A DNA stretch of 64,000 bases from Janthinobacterium sp. TB1-E2. Its GTDB lineage: Bacteria > Pseudomonadota > Gammaproteobacteria > Burkholderiales > Burkholderiaceae_D. The stretch lies in NCBI RefSeq assembly GCF_036885605.1, contig NZ_CP142523.1:1674001-1738000 (forward strand), given 5' to 3'. Below the pieces are notes generated by a model. It was given only the letters and a program-made list of their open reading frames with translations, ran no database searches and was not told the origin of the DNA. Position numbers and translations under genes: made by a program. The stretch's first letter is position 1, and the number at the start of each line of letters is the position of its first letter. Positions 19,350 to 28,243 of this stretch are shown one piece after another.

Positions 19350-20678
19350 CTAGCTTGCGCTGGCCGGCGCGGACGTGGCGCCGGCGTCAGATGGGTCGGA
19401 GGTATCCTTCGGGCCGATGCGCATGAAGCGCGACAGGATCAATACGGGCACGGCCGACACCAGCACCCACAGGAAGAAAGTCTTGTAGCCGAGCGCCGTC
19501 TGGATGTCGCCACTGATCATCTTGAACAGCACGGAACCCAGCTGCATCACGCCGGTGGCGAACGCATAGTGGGCCGTCTGGTACTTGCCCACGGAGACCA
19601 CCTGCATCATGAACAGGATCAGGCCGACGAAGCCGAAGCCATAGCCGAACATCTCCACGCTGAGCGCGGCCGTGATCAGGGTCAAGTCGGTCGGCATGCT
19701 GTGGCTCAGGTAGTAGAACACCAGGTTCGGCAAGTTCATGGCGAGAATCAGGAAGAACATGGCGCGCTTGAGGCCCAGCCACGACGTGAAGTAGCCGCCG
19801 CCGATGCTGCCCAGCAGGAAAGCGACGGTGCCGGCCGTGCCGTACACGGCGCCCACTTCCGTCGTCGACAGGCCCAGCCCTCCAAGCTCGCGCGCTTCGC
19901 GCAAGAACAGCGGGCCGATGGTCTGCACTTGCGCCTCGCCCGCGCGGAACAGGATGATGAAGGCGATCATGCCCCAGATGCCGGGCTTTTTCAGGAAGTC
20001 CACCAGCACGTCCCACAGGGTGCGGCTGATGCCCGCCACGCTCTTGTCGGCCACGGCCGCGTTGCGCACCTGCGGCAGCGCCCACAGGTGATAGGCGGCC
20101 AGCGACAGCATCATGGCGCCGATGATCAGGAAGATCACCGACCAGGCGGGCTTGACGCCGATTTTTTTCTCGAGGTAGCCGGCCAGGATCACCAGGCCGC
20201 CCAGCGAGATGAATTTGCCGGCATTGAAAAAGGCGCCTTGCCAGCCCGCATAGGCGGCCTGCTGCTTGTCCGACAGGCTGGCGATATACAGGCCATCGCA
20301 GACGATGTCGTGCGTGGACGAGGCCAGCGCGGCGACGAACAGCACGGCGATGCAGGCGGCGAACCACAGCGGCGTTTGCAGGGCCAGCGCGATCAGGCCC
20401 AGGCTCAGGCCGCCAAGGAACTGGAACAGCACCACCATGGTCTTCTTGCTCGACGTCAGCTCCAGGAAGGGGCTCCACAGCGACTTGAAGACCCAGGCAA
20501 AGCCGATCAGGCCCGTCCAGCGGGCGATCTGGTCGTTCGGCACGCCCATGCTCTTGAACATCAGGCCGGCCACCAGGGCCACGGCGTAGAACGGCAAGCC
20601 CTGGGCGAAGTACAGGGTGGGCACCCAGGAAATCGGGCTGCGAGCTTTTTTGCTGATGCTGATGCGCTGGTCGTGCAT
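19350..20678 (-). CDS. MFS transporter, AmpG-like
   Basis: A 442-residue membrane protein with about twelve helices. The N-terminal SWVPTLYFAQGLPFYAV stretch and SSTHDIVCDGLYI resemble AmpG-type permeases that import muropeptides, and related carriers found in aminosugar loci. ATG at 20678 is preferred because AAGGAAG lies seven bases upstream; an ATG at 20708 overlaps the permease stop (ATGA) but has no site. It is inserted between the ABC permease and its ATPase, so the operon encodes two kinds of inner-membrane uptake. Substrate unproven: GlcNAc, chitobiose or anhydromuropeptide are all possible. Confidence 0.78.
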   Translation of the reverse strand: MHDQRISISKKARSPISWVPTLYFAQGLPFYAVALVAGLMFKSMGVPNDQIARWTGLIGFAWVFKSLWSPFLELTSSKKTMVVLFQFLGGLSLGLIALALQTPLWFAACIAVLFVAALASSTHDIVCDGLYIASLSDKQQAAYAGWQGAFFNAGKFISLGGLVILAGYLEKKIGVKPAWSVIFLIIGAMMLSLAAYHLWALPQVRNAAVADKSVAGISRTLWDVLVDFLKKPGIWGMIAFIILFRAGEAQVQTIGPLFLREARELGGLGLSTTEVGAVYGTAGTVAFLLGSIGGGYFTSWLGLKRAMFFLILAMNLPNLVFYYLSHSMPTDLTLITAALSVEMFGYGFGFVGLILFMMQVVSVGKYQTAHYAFATGVMQLGSVLFKMISGDIQTALGYKTFFLWVLVSAVPVLILSRFMRIGPKDTSDPSDAGATSAPASAS

Positions 20679-20704
20679 GGAGGCTTCCTTATCGAGAGAC
20701 GTTT

Positions 20705-21553
20705 TCATTTGACTGCGCCGTCCATGCCGCGCATGAAGAAGCGTTGGGTAAACAGGAAGGCGAGCAGGGTCGGCACGATGGTGATCAGGGTGCCGGCCGC
20801 GATCACGCGCGTGCTACTGCCGAAGGTGCCGCGCAAGTACAGCACGCCCACCGACAGGGGAAATTCATCGGGCTTGCTCATGACGATGGATGGCCAGATG
20901 TATTCATTCCACGATTCGACGGCCGTCAGGATGCCGACGGTGGCCAGCCAGGGCGTGATCAGGGGCAGCATGATGCGGCTGAAGATGACCCACTCGGACG
21001 CGCCGTCGACACGCGCCGCGTCGATCAGGTCTTGCGGCACTTCCTCGAACGCCTGCTTGAGCAGCAAGATGGCCACGGCCGTCACCACGTTGGGCAGGAT
21101 CACGCCCGTGTAGGTATCGACCAGGCTCATTTGCGTGATGGTGATGAAGTTGACGAGGAAGTTGACCTCGGACGGCAGCACCAGGGTAGCCAGGATCAGG
21201 CCGAACACGAGTTTGCGGCCGCGGAATTTCAGGCGCGCCAGCGGATACGCGGCCAATGAACACAGCAGCAGTTTCCAGAACACGGTGAATACGGCGATCA
21301 GCACGGAGTTCCTGAAGAACGACCAGATCGGGATCGCCTTGAACACCTCGATGAAGTTGTCGAAGGACGGCGCCTTCGGCCAGAAGGTGGGCGGGAAGGC
21401 GAAGATATTGCCTTCCGTGGAAATGGCCGTCACCAGGGTCCACCAGAACGGGAAGACGCAGACGACGGCGATGGCGCATAGCACGGCATAGTGGCCCGTG
21501 TATTGGCCAATGAGCTGCAGGCGGGTTTTCAGGGGGCGGGAGCGGTTTGTCAT
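20705..21553 (-). CDS. Sugar ABC transporter permease, MalG/UgpE type
   Basis: One of two inner-membrane channel subunits of the aminosugar importer. The 282-residue protein has about six helices and the ATPase-contact EAA loop EVPQDLIDAARVDGASEW. Two ATG codons are available at 21559 and 21553; the second is preferred because GGGA lies at proper spacing. The stop overlaps an ATG of the MFS gene. Confidence 0.9.
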   Translation of the reverse strand: MTNRSRPLKTRLQLIGQYTGHYAVLCAIAVVCVFPFWWTLVTAISTEGNIFAFPPTFWPKAPSFDNFIEVFKAIPIWSFFRNSVLIAVFTVFWKLLLCSLAAYPLARLKFRGRKLVFGLILATLVLPSEVNFLVNFITITQMSLVDTYTGVILPNVVTAVAILLLKQAFEEVPQDLIDAARVDGASEWVIFSRIMLPLITPWLATVGILTAVESWNEYIWPSIVMSKPDEFPLSVGVLYLRGTFGSSTRVIAAGTLITIVPTLLAFLFTQRFFMRGMDGAVK

Positions 21554-21565
21554 GGTCATTCCCGG

Positions 21566-22435
21566 TTAGCGGTGCTTCGGTTTCAGATAGCGCAGGCACA
21601 GCAGGGCGATGGCTATGCAGAACAGCGAGACGACGAAGCTGGCCGCCAGCGCGCGCGGCAGTTTCAAGTGTTTGAGGCCCTGGTCATACGCGTAGTACAG
21701 CGCCGTGAAGGTGGAATTCATCGGGCCGCCCTGGGTCAGCACGTCGACTTCCTGGTACGCCTTCAGGGCCGCCAGCACGGACAGGATGGAGCACAGCATG
21801 ATGGTGGGGCGCAGCATCGGCACGGTGATCTTCCAGAAGCGCTGCCAGCGGTTGGCGCCATCGAGCATGGCCGCTTCCTGCATGTCCGACGGTATCGATT
21901 GCAGGGCCGCCAGATACATCACCATATACCAGCCCAGGCCGCGCCACAGGGTGACGAACATCACGGCAAACAGGGCCAGGCTGTCGTTCGTCAGCCAGCC
22001 CACGGGCGCGTTCACGAGCTTCAAGGTCATCATCACGTAGTTGAGCGCGCCCTGTTCATGGAACATGAAGCCCCACATGATGCCGACCACGGAAACGGTG
22101 GTCACCACGGGCACGTAGAAGGCGGCGCGGAACAAACGGATGCCGGGCAGGCGGTTGTTCACCAGCACGGCCAGCACGATGGCGCCCACCTGCACGAAGG
22201 GCACCATCAGCAAGAACATCAGCGAATTTTTCAGGCCCGAGACGAACATCTCGTTGTTGAAGATGTAGCGGAAATTATCCAGGCCGACGAAGCGCGTCTC
22301 GCGTATCAGGCTGTAGTCGGTAAACGCCAGCACGGAGCCGTAGCCGACGGGCCAGAAGGAAAAGGCGGCCAGCAGCAGCAGGGCGGGAGTCAGGAACAGC
22401 CAGGCTTGCACGGTGTGGCGGTGGGCGAGTTTCAT
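21566..22435 (-). CDS. Sugar ABC transporter permease, MalF/UgpA type
   Basis: Partner permease of 289 residues. It has six predicted helices starting AWLFLTPALLLLAAFSFWP, and the EAA loop appears as SIPSDMQEAAMLDGANRWQ. AAGGA precedes ATG 22435 by six bases. It lies seven bases after the binding-protein gene and just ahead of the second permease, the usual order for carbohydrate uptake CUT1 systems. Confidence 0.92.
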   Translation of the reverse strand: MKLAHRHTVQAWLFLTPALLLLAAFSFWPVGYGSVLAFTDYSLIRETRFVGLDNFRYIFNNEMFVSGLKNSLMFLLMVPFVQVGAIVLAVLVNNRLPGIRLFRAAFYVPVVTTVSVVGIMWGFMFHEQGALNYVMMTLKLVNAPVGWLTNDSLALFAVMFVTLWRGLGWYMVMYLAALQSIPSDMQEAAMLDGANRWQRFWKITVPMLRPTIMLCSILSVLAALKAYQEVDVLTQGGPMNSTFTALYYAYDQGLKHLKLPRALAASFVVSLFCIAIALLCLRYLKPKHR

Positions 22436-22442
22436 GGTGTCC

Positions 22443-23702
22443 TTAGTGGCGCGGCAGGGTGGCCAGCTTGCGGTTCCAGATGGCGACGGCCTGGTCCAGC
22501 GCCTGCTTCACATCCTGCTTGCCCGTGACCCCGGCTTCGACGGCTTTCACGAGCGAGCGGCGCAACTCGTCGTAGTCGTCGATGCCGGCCACGTACAGGG
22601 TGCGCGAATGGCCCATCGACAGGGCGCCGGCGGCCACCGCTTTTTCAGCCGCGCCCGCGTTTGCTGGCGTGGCGAGGAAGAACGGATCGGCCGCCGCTTT
22701 CACTGTGGTGGGAAAGACGCTGGCCTGGCGCGCGAAGGCCAGCTGGTTCTCGTCGTTCGTCAGGAAGCGCGCGAACTTGCCGACCGACGGCAGCTGGCGT
22801 GCCGGCACGCCTTTCGGAATGGCGAAGTGCACGAGCCAGCCGCCGTCGGCGATGCCGGTGGGGCCCAGCGGCGCGGGAGCCACGTCGGTGATGGTGTAGA
22901 TGTCTTTCGCGTCGCCGCGGATGCGCTGCATGGCCGTCGGCGGCGCCAGCAGCATGCCCAGGCGGCCGCCCTTGTAGGCGTCGATCACGGCCGGGAAATT
23001 GTCTTCGGCGAACAAGCTTTCCTTCAATAAGCCACCGACCTTGTAGGTATCGGCCAGTTTCTGCACCAGCGCCACGTGCTGCGGCGAATTGAAGACGGCG
23101 CGGTTGTCGGTGATGACGGCCAGGCCCTGCTGCATGAACAGGCCGTCGATCTTGGACAGGGCGGGGGCGATGCCGGCCTTGCCCGTGCGTTGCGCGATCT
23201 GGCGCGCGTACGCCAGCTGTTCATCGAGGCTGGCGGGGCCGCGCGTGAGGCCCGCCTGCTTGAAGATGGCGGTATTGAAGGCGATCACCGCGACATTGCT
23301 GTACATGGGAAAACCATAGGTGCGGCCCTTGAAGCGCAAGTCGTCCAGGGCGCTGGGAATGTAGCTGGCGCGCGCTTCCCCGATCAGGCCATCGACGGGT
23401 GTGAGCAAGCCGTCGCGCGCAAATTCGTCGGCCCAGGGCACGTTCAGGCTGACCAGCGCGGGCGGCGTGCCGGCCACGATGCGCGTGACCAGCTTGGTCT
23501 GGATGATGTCCCACGGGAAGTCGACCCATTCGATCTTGACGCCGGGATTCTGCGCCTCATAGCGCGCCACCACCGCATTGAAATACGGCGTGAACTTGGG
23601 CTTCATGCTGAAGGTCCAGAATTCGATTTTCTCGGCAGCCCATGCCTGCGGCGCGAGCAGGCCCGCGCAGGCAACAACCGCCAACAGTCTCTTGATCGTC
23701 AT
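22443..23702 (-). CDS. Sugar ABC transporter substrate-binding protein
   Basis: Periplasmic solute receptor of 419 residues. The signal peptide ends near residue 22 (APQAWA-AEKIEFWTF). The mature part shows the family-1 binding-protein pattern PPALVSLNVPWADEFARDGLL and GFPMYSNVAVIAFNTAIF. ATG 23702 has AGGA at five-base spacing; the in-frame extension to 23756 has none. No lipoprotein Cys follows the signal, so it should be freely periplasmic. Likely ligand GlcNAc or a chito-oligosaccharide, from context. Confidence 0.9.
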   Translation of the reverse strand: MTIKRLLAVVACAGLLAPQAWAAEKIEFWTFSMKPKFTPYFNAVVARYEAQNPGVKIEWVDFPWDIIQTKLVTRIVAGTPPALVSLNVPWADEFARDGLLTPVDGLIGEARASYIPSALDDLRFKGRTYGFPMYSNVAVIAFNTAIFKQAGLTRGPASLDEQLAYARQIAQRTGKAGIAPALSKIDGLFMQQGLAVITDNRAVFNSPQHVALVQKLADTYKVGGLLKESLFAEDNFPAVIDAYKGGRLGMLLAPPTAMQRIRGDAKDIYTITDVAPAPLGPTGIADGGWLVHFAIPKGVPARQLPSVGKFARFLTNDENQLAFARQASVFPTTVKAAADPFFLATPANAGAAEKAVAAGALSMGHSRTLYVAGIDDYDELRRSLVKAVEAGVTGKQDVKQALDQAVAIWNRKLATLPRH

Positions 23703-23834
23703 TTTTATCCTGGAGCGTGGCGCTCCAATGTCCATGAGTCCGCGGCGCGGGTACATGCCCTTGCCGTCGCTTATATTCGGGTGCTTCTGATGGCAGCCGC
23801 GCCCCGTGCCGGGGGCGTAGCTGCCGGGTAGTGC

Positions 23835-24857
23835 CTAGTTGGTCTTGGTGACCTTGCTCAAGTGACGCGGCGCATCCGGATCCATGCCGCGCGCGGCCGA
23901 CAGTTTTGCCGCCATCACGTAGAAGGACTGGATGGCGACGATCGGGTCGAGGTCCGGCGTGGCCGCCACGGGCAGGGTCAGGTCGCGCTCGGCCACGTCG
24001 GCGGGCGCCGCCAGCAAGACCTTGGCGCCGCGGCCGCGCATTTCGCTGGCCAGCTGCAGCAGGCCGGCCTGGGTAGGGCCGCGCGTGGCGAAAATCAGCA
24101 GCGGGTAGCCGTCTTCGATCAGGGCCATCGGGCCGTGCTTGATTTCGGCGCCGCTGAACGCTTCCGCCTGCAGGGCCGAGGTTTCCTTGAATTTCAGGGC
24201 CGACTCCAGCGCCACGGGGAAGCTGATGCCGCGTCCGACGACCATGATGTTGCGGGCCGGGGCCAGCACGTCGATCGCCGGTGACCAGTCGACGCGGGTC
24301 GCTTCGAGCAGCGCCTCGGGCAGCGCTTCCAGGCCGCCCAGCAGCTCGGGATCGTTCTGCCACTGTGCCACCATGCGCGCACCGGCGACCAGGCTGGTAA
24401 TAAAGCTCTTGGTGGCGGCGACGCTTTGTTCCTTGCCGGCGCGCAGGGGCATGGCCCATTCGGCGGCGTGTGCCAGCGGCGAATCGATGTCGTTGACGAG
24501 GGCCACGGTGGTGGCGCCGCCGTCGCGGAAGTAGCGGATCGGTTCGACCACGTCAGGGCTCTGGCCCGATTGCGAGATCGAGATGGCCAAGGTGTCGCGC
24601 GTCACCAGCGGCGACTTGTTCAGGGTGACCAGCGACATCGGCAGCGAGGCCACGACGCGGCCCAGGCGCGCCATGATCAGGTAGGCGACGTAGTTGCAGG
24701 CGTGGTCCGAGCTGCCGCGCGCGATGGTCAGCGCGGTCGAGAACGAGGTGCTCCTCAATTTGCGGCCCAGTTCCGCGTAGCGTTCCGTGTCGCTGGCCAG
24801 TTGCAGGGCGACGCATTCGGCGGCGGAAATGGCTTCTTTAAGCATCATTGAGGTCAC
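23835..24857 (-). CDS. SIS-domain glucosamine-6-phosphate deaminase (NagB-II type)
   Basis: A 340-residue protein with two SIS domains, related to the isomerase half of GlmS. Motifs: ARGSSDHACNY at 47-55, SISQSGQSPDV at 93-103, and VVGRGISFPVALESALKFKE in the second half. In proteobacterial GlcNAc operons this type replaces the classical NagB, converting GlcN-6-P to fructose-6-P and ammonia. GTG at 24857 is chosen as the start because AGAAGGAG lies six bases upstream, inside nagA; ATG codons at 24848 and 24845 lack this spacing. It overlaps nagA by 20 bases, implying coupling. Confidence 0.87.
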   Translation of the reverse strand: MTSMMLKEAISAAECVALQLASDTERYAELGRKLRSTSFSTALTIARGSSDHACNYVAYLIMARLGRVVASLPMSLVTLNKSPLVTRDTLAISISQSGQSPDVVEPIRYFRDGGATTVALVNDIDSPLAHAAEWAMPLRAGKEQSVAATKSFITSLVAGARMVAQWQNDPELLGGLEALPEALLEATRVDWSPAIDVLAPARNIMVVGRGISFPVALESALKFKETSALQAEAFSGAEIKHGPMALIEDGYPLLIFATRGPTQAGLLQLASEMRGRGAKVLLAAPADVAERDLTLPVAATPDLDPIVAIQSFYVMAAKLSAARGMDPDAPRHLSKVTKTN

Positions 24858-25950
24858 AGATTTCTCCTTCTATATACACAGCTTTGAGTTTGAGATCGCG
24901 ATCGAGTACCACCAGATCGGCGTAAGTACCGGGGGCCAGCCGGCCGCGTTCTTCCAGGCCCAGGTAATCGGCGGCGTTGGTCGACACGCGCTTGGACGCG
25001 TCGGCCAGGTCCAGTCCCAGTCCCACCAGGTTGCGCAGCGCCTGGTCCAGGGTCAGGGTGCTGCCCGCCAGTGTGCCGTCGGGCAGGCGCACGCCGCCCA
25101 TGCATTTCTGCACGGCGTGGCGGCCCAGCATGTATTCGCCGTCCGGCATGCCGGTGGCGGCGGTCGAATCGGTGACGCAGTACAGGCGCGGGATGGCGCG
25201 CAGGGCCACCTTGATGGCGCCCGGATGCACGTGCAGCAGGTCGGGAATCAGTTCCGCGTATTCGGCGTGCGCGAGGGCGGCGCCGACCATGCCCGGCTCG
25301 CGGTGGTGCAGGCCGCTCATGGCGTTGAACAGATGCGTGAAGCCCATGGCGCCGTGTTCCAGCGCGGCCACGCCGTCTTCGTACGAACCGAGCGTGTGGC
25401 CGATCTGCACGCGCACGCCGGCGTCGGCCAGGGCGCGCACCAGGTCCAGGTGGCCGGCGATTTCCGGCGCCACGGTGATGACGCGCAGCTTGGCCAAGGT
25501 TTGCAGGCGTTCGATTTCAGCCAGGGTGGCGGCGCGCGCGAAGTTGGGCTGCGCCCCGAGCTTGCCGGAATTGATGTATGGGCCTTCCAGGTGGGCGCCC
25601 AGCACGCGCGCCGTGTTCGGGCGGCGGTGGTTGGCGGCGATGCCGATGGCCGTCAAGGCCATGTCGATGTCTTCCGGCGGCGCCGTCATGGTGGTGGCCA
25701 GCAGGCTGGTGGTGCCGTGGCGCGCGTGGATGGCCGCGATGGTGTAGACGGCTTCGCCGCCTTCCATGATGTCCTTGCCGGCGCCGCCATGCACGTGCAG
25801 GTCGATAAAGCCGGGCAGAATATAGTCGTCGCTGTTGCCCGACGGGTGGCGGGAATCACCGGTTATGCTGTCGACGCGCTCGCCGAAGGCGATGGCGCCG
25901 TGGATCCAGCCACCGGGGGTAAGGATATTGCCTTTGATAGTGCTGCTCAT
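24838..25950 (-). CDS. nagA: N-acetylglucosamine-6-phosphate deacetylase
   Basis: Removes acetate from GlcNAc-6-P, the step before the SIS-type deaminase. The 370-residue amidohydrolase shows the metal motif GFIDLHVHGG (His52, His54), HLEGPYIN (Glu122), QIGHT (His185), THLFNAMS (His206) and the catalytic CVTDSTAATGMPDG (Asp261). All key residues are intact and length is normal. Its ATG overlaps the GntR stop codon (ATGA), and its 3' end contains the ribosome-binding site and start of nagB-II. Confidence 0.95.
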   Translation of the reverse strand: MSSTIKGNILTPGGWIHGAIAFGERVDSITGDSRHPSGNSDDYILPGFIDLHVHGGAGKDIMEGGEAVYTIAAIHARHGTTSLLATTMTAPPEDIDMALTAIGIAANHRRPNTARVLGAHLEGPYINSGKLGAQPNFARAATLAEIERLQTLAKLRVITVAPEIAGHLDLVRALADAGVRVQIGHTLGSYEDGVAALEHGAMGFTHLFNAMSGLHHREPGMVGAALAHAEYAELIPDLLHVHPGAIKVALRAIPRLYCVTDSTAATGMPDGEYMLGRHAVQKCMGGVRLPDGTLAGSTLTLDQALRNLVGLGLDLADASKRVSTNAADYLGLEERGRLAPGTYADLVVLDRDLKLKAVYIEGEICDLNDA

Positions 25951-26681
25951 CTGCGCGACTCCGCTACGAATTCATAATAATCACTGCGGCAATACGAGTG
26001 GGTCAGTTCCACCGCTGCGCCGTTGTCGAGATAACTGACACGGGTGATGTGCAGCATGGCTTCACCCGTCTTGATATTGGCCAGCTTGGCCTGTTCCGCC
26101 GTAGCGTTGACGGCGCGGATATGCTGCAGCGCGCGCATCGGGATGGTGCCGCGCGACTCCAGGTAGCCGTACAGCGAATCGGTCACCTGCTGCGGGTCCG
26201 GCATGTACAGGGCTGGGATGGTGGTCGTTTCGATCGCCATCACCACTTCATCGGCCGTGCGCAGGCGGCGCAAGCGCGCCACCGGCATGTGCGGCGACAG
26301 TCCCAGCGACAGCAGTTCCAGCGGCGCGGCCGAGCCGATGTCGCGCTGTAGCCAGCGCGAGCCGGCCGTAAAGCCCCGCTGGCGCAATTCTTCCGAAAAG
26401 CTCGTCAGGCGCGACAGCGGCTGTTCCAGCTTGGGCGTGATGTAGGTGCCCGAGCCGCGCTTGCGCGTCAGCATGCCCCGGTCGCACAGCATGTCGATGG
26501 CCTTGCGCGCCGTGACGCGCGAGATTTCCAGGATGTCCGACAGCACGCGCTCGGAAGGCAAGGCCTGGTTGGCGCGCCAGTCGCCGCTGGCGATGCCGTC
26601 CGACAGCATGTTCGCCAGTTGCATGTAGAGCGGCGTGTCGCTGGCCGGATTGGGTTTGAAGGTGGACAGTTTGGCCAGCAT
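25947..26681 (-). CDS. nagQ: GntR-family regulator, UTRA type (NagQ-like)
   Basis: A 244-residue regulator with a winged helix-turn-helix near residues 15-80 (LPSERVLSDILEISRVTARKA) and a UTRA domain after about 95. By family and operon position it is the likely local regulator of GlcNAc use, sensing a sugar phosphate. ATG at 26681 has AGGAG at eight-base spacing; the ATG two codons earlier (26687) overlaps the kinase stop but is only two bases from that site. It is a paralogue of the GntR protein at 7576-8316, so this locus has two related regulators. Confidence 0.88.
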   Translation of the reverse strand: MLAKLSTFKPNPASDTPLYMQLANMLSDGIASGDWRANQALPSERVLSDILEISRVTARKAIDMLCDRGMLTRKRGSGTYITPKLEQPLSRLTSFSEELRQRGFTAGSRWLQRDIGSAAPLELLSLGLSPHMPVARLRRLRTADEVVMAIETTTIPALYMPDPQQVTDSLYGYLESRGTIPMRALQHIRAVNATAEQAKLANIKTGEAMLHITRVSYLDNGAAVELTHSYCRSDYYEFVAESRR

Positions 26682-26683
26682 GG

Positions 26684-27556
26684 TCATTGCTCCTGCAAGT
26701 GCTTGCGTATCAGGCGCAGACCGCCTGCGGCCGAGTCGCCCTGTGCCGGCACGACCAGTTTCAACAGTTCCGCCGGCAGGTAGCCGGACAAGGGCGCCGC
26801 CAGGCCGCCGCACAGGGCCACGGGCAAGGCGCCGGCCGGGTCGAGCGCCCTGGCGATCAGCGCGATCTGCCGGCCCGCATCGACCAGGATGGTGTGCGCC
26901 ACGGCATTGCTGACCGCGTGTTCAAGCACCAGCCGTGCCAGTTGCGCGAAATTGGTCTGGCTGGCGGCGGCCAGCCACACTTGCATGGCGTCGCGCTGGC
27001 CGCCGCAGGCGTCGATGACGGCCGTGGCGAAGGCGCTGCCGGGCACGCGCCCGTCGACCACTTGCTGCGCGTGGTTGATGGCGCGCATGCCGATCCAGGC
27101 GCCGCCCGCCTCGTCGCCGGAGGGGAAGCCCCAGCCGCCCACTTCGTGGCGGCTGCCGTCCGCGTGCAGCACTTCGCCCACGCTGCCGGTGCCGATGGCA
27201 ACGATGGCGCCCGGCTGGCCCGCATGCGCGCCCAGCAGGGTGGTCAGGGCATCCGATTCCAGCGCCACCAAGGCGTAGCCGGGATTGTGTTCGACGAAGC
27301 TGGCGGCCCACTGCTTGTTGTGCACGCCGGCCAGGCCCAGGCCGATGGCCATGCGCTGCAATGACGGCTGTTCCAGGCCGGCCGTGCGGAAGGCCACGGT
27401 GACGGCATGCGCCACGGAGGTCCAGGCCCGTTCGATGCCCAGTCCCAGGCCGGAGGGGCCGCTTTGTCCCTGTGCCAGCTCCTGGCCGTCGAGGCGCGCC
27501 AGGCGTACGCGGGTACCGCTTCCCCCGCCGTCGACGCCGATTATGTATTCGATCAT
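26684..27556 (-). CDS. nagK: N-acetylglucosamine/glucosamine kinase, BadF/BadG/BcrA family
   Basis: Phosphorylates the imported aminosugar. The 290-residue ASKHA-fold protein has the phosphate-1 loop GVDGGGSGTRVRLA (7-20), phosphate-2 AIGTGSVGEV (120-129), GGWGFPSGDEAGGAW (140-154, with the expected catalytic-region Asp) and the adenosine motif LCGGLAAPL. It is the first gene of the minus-strand aminosugar operon and its upstream region carries GGTATT sites. A kinase fits an ABC or MFS importer that delivers unphosphorylated sugar, in place of a PTS. Confidence 0.88.
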   Translation of the reverse strand: MIEYIIGVDGGGSGTRVRLARLDGQELAQGQSGPSGLGLGIERAWTSVAHAVTVAFRTAGLEQPSLQRMAIGLGLAGVHNKQWAASFVEHNPGYALVALESDALTTLLGAHAGQPGAIVAIGTGSVGEVLHADGSRHEVGGWGFPSGDEAGGAWIGMRAINHAQQVVDGRVPGSAFATAVIDACGGQRDAMQVWLAAASQTNFAQLARLVLEHAVSNAVAHTILVDAGRQIALIARALDPAGALPVALCGGLAAPLSGYLPAELLKLVVPAQGDSAAGGLRLIRKHLQEQ

Positions 27557-27862
27557 GTTGTGCAGTCCCGCGTTTGGTTGAGTGCGCCTGTCTCGGTTCT
27601 TTTATTTGTCGGGCGGCGAAAAAGCTGAAGGCACTATATTGTCGCCCCGAGGGCTTGTCAACAGGTATTTAAGTGGTATTAATAATTGCGTTGCGCGGCG
27701 TCGCGCCATGCCCGAGGGATTGATCGCAAGTATTTGTTAATAAAGGATTTTTTGTGGATGCCGAATGGTATTGAAATTGGCCTTGTTTAATGCCAATTTT
27801 TTGCAACTGGTCTGTTGTTGGGCGAGCGGTATTGCTTGTATGCATGCTTGGCAAGGGACGTC
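27557..27862. promoter_or_regulatory. Divergent promoter region of the aminosugar operon
   Basis: This 306-base gene-free region separates nagK (minus) from a small unknown gene (plus). It is AT-rich and carries GGTATT at 27664, 27675, 27767 and 27828, and related half-sites near 27779, 27789 (minus) and 27809. The pair at 27664/27675 is spaced 11 bases. It probably holds the operon promoter and its GntR operator; no clear -35/-10 pair was identified. Confidence 0.6.
27664..27680 (+). promoter_or_regulatory. Perfect GGTATT direct repeat upstream of nagK
   Basis: Two identical GGTATT hexamers 11 bases apart, about 110-125 bases upstream of the nagK start codon. This is the best-matching member of the site family seen at 7538-7587, 8381-8407 and 8539-8555. 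Proposed NagQ-type operator. Confidence 0.5.
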
Positions 27863-28192
27863 ATGAAGAGTAAAGTCCGCCTTTTACACCTGAGTTGGAA
27901 GAGCATGATGAACGACAAGGCAGCAAAGAGCGAGTACTGGGACGACTGGCAGCAAGAGGCGCTGGCCGCTGGCGTGTCGGCGCCGCTGGCTGCGCTGGGC
28001 ATGGAAATGATGCGCACGCACCGCAAGAACCGCTGGCCGAAGGATTTCCTGGGCCGCGAAAGCGATGGCCCGGTCATGATCGAAATGTGCCTGGAAGATG
28101 AAGCGGAAACGGAATTGTTCTTTATCGAGAACCTGTATCCCTACGATGCGGCGCTGATCGAAAAGACGCGCCGCCGTCTGTGCCTGCACTGA
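27863..28192 (+). CDS. Small unknown protein, divergent from nagK
   Basis: A 109-residue soluble protein not recognised as any family. It has no signal peptide. The central part is WDDWQQEALAAGV, then MEMMRTHRKNRWPKDFLGRE, and the C-terminal third is acidic (IEMCLEDEAETELFFIENL). Start is uncertain: ATG 27863 has AAGGGA at good spacing; ATG 27905 and 27908 have GGAAGAG. A terminator follows. It shares the GGTATT-bearing promoter region with the aminosugar operon, so it may be co-regulated. Confidence 0.6.
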   Translation: MKSKVRLLHLSWKSMMNDKAAKSEYWDDWQQEALAAGVSAPLAALGMEMMRTHRKNRWPKDFLGRESDGPVMIEMCLEDEAETELFFIENLYPYDAALIEKTRRRLCLH

Positions 28193-28214
28193 TCGTGCGC
28201 TGACGCGTGACTGG

Positions 28215-28239
28215 AACGGCCGCCTTGCGCGGCCGTTTT
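28215..28239 (+). terminator. Terminator after the small unknown gene
   Basis: Nine-base perfect arms (28215-28223 with 28229-28237), five-base loop, short T-run. It lies 23 bases after the stop and just before the 3' end of the convergent small gene. Confidence 0.7.
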
Positions 28240-28243
28240 CACG

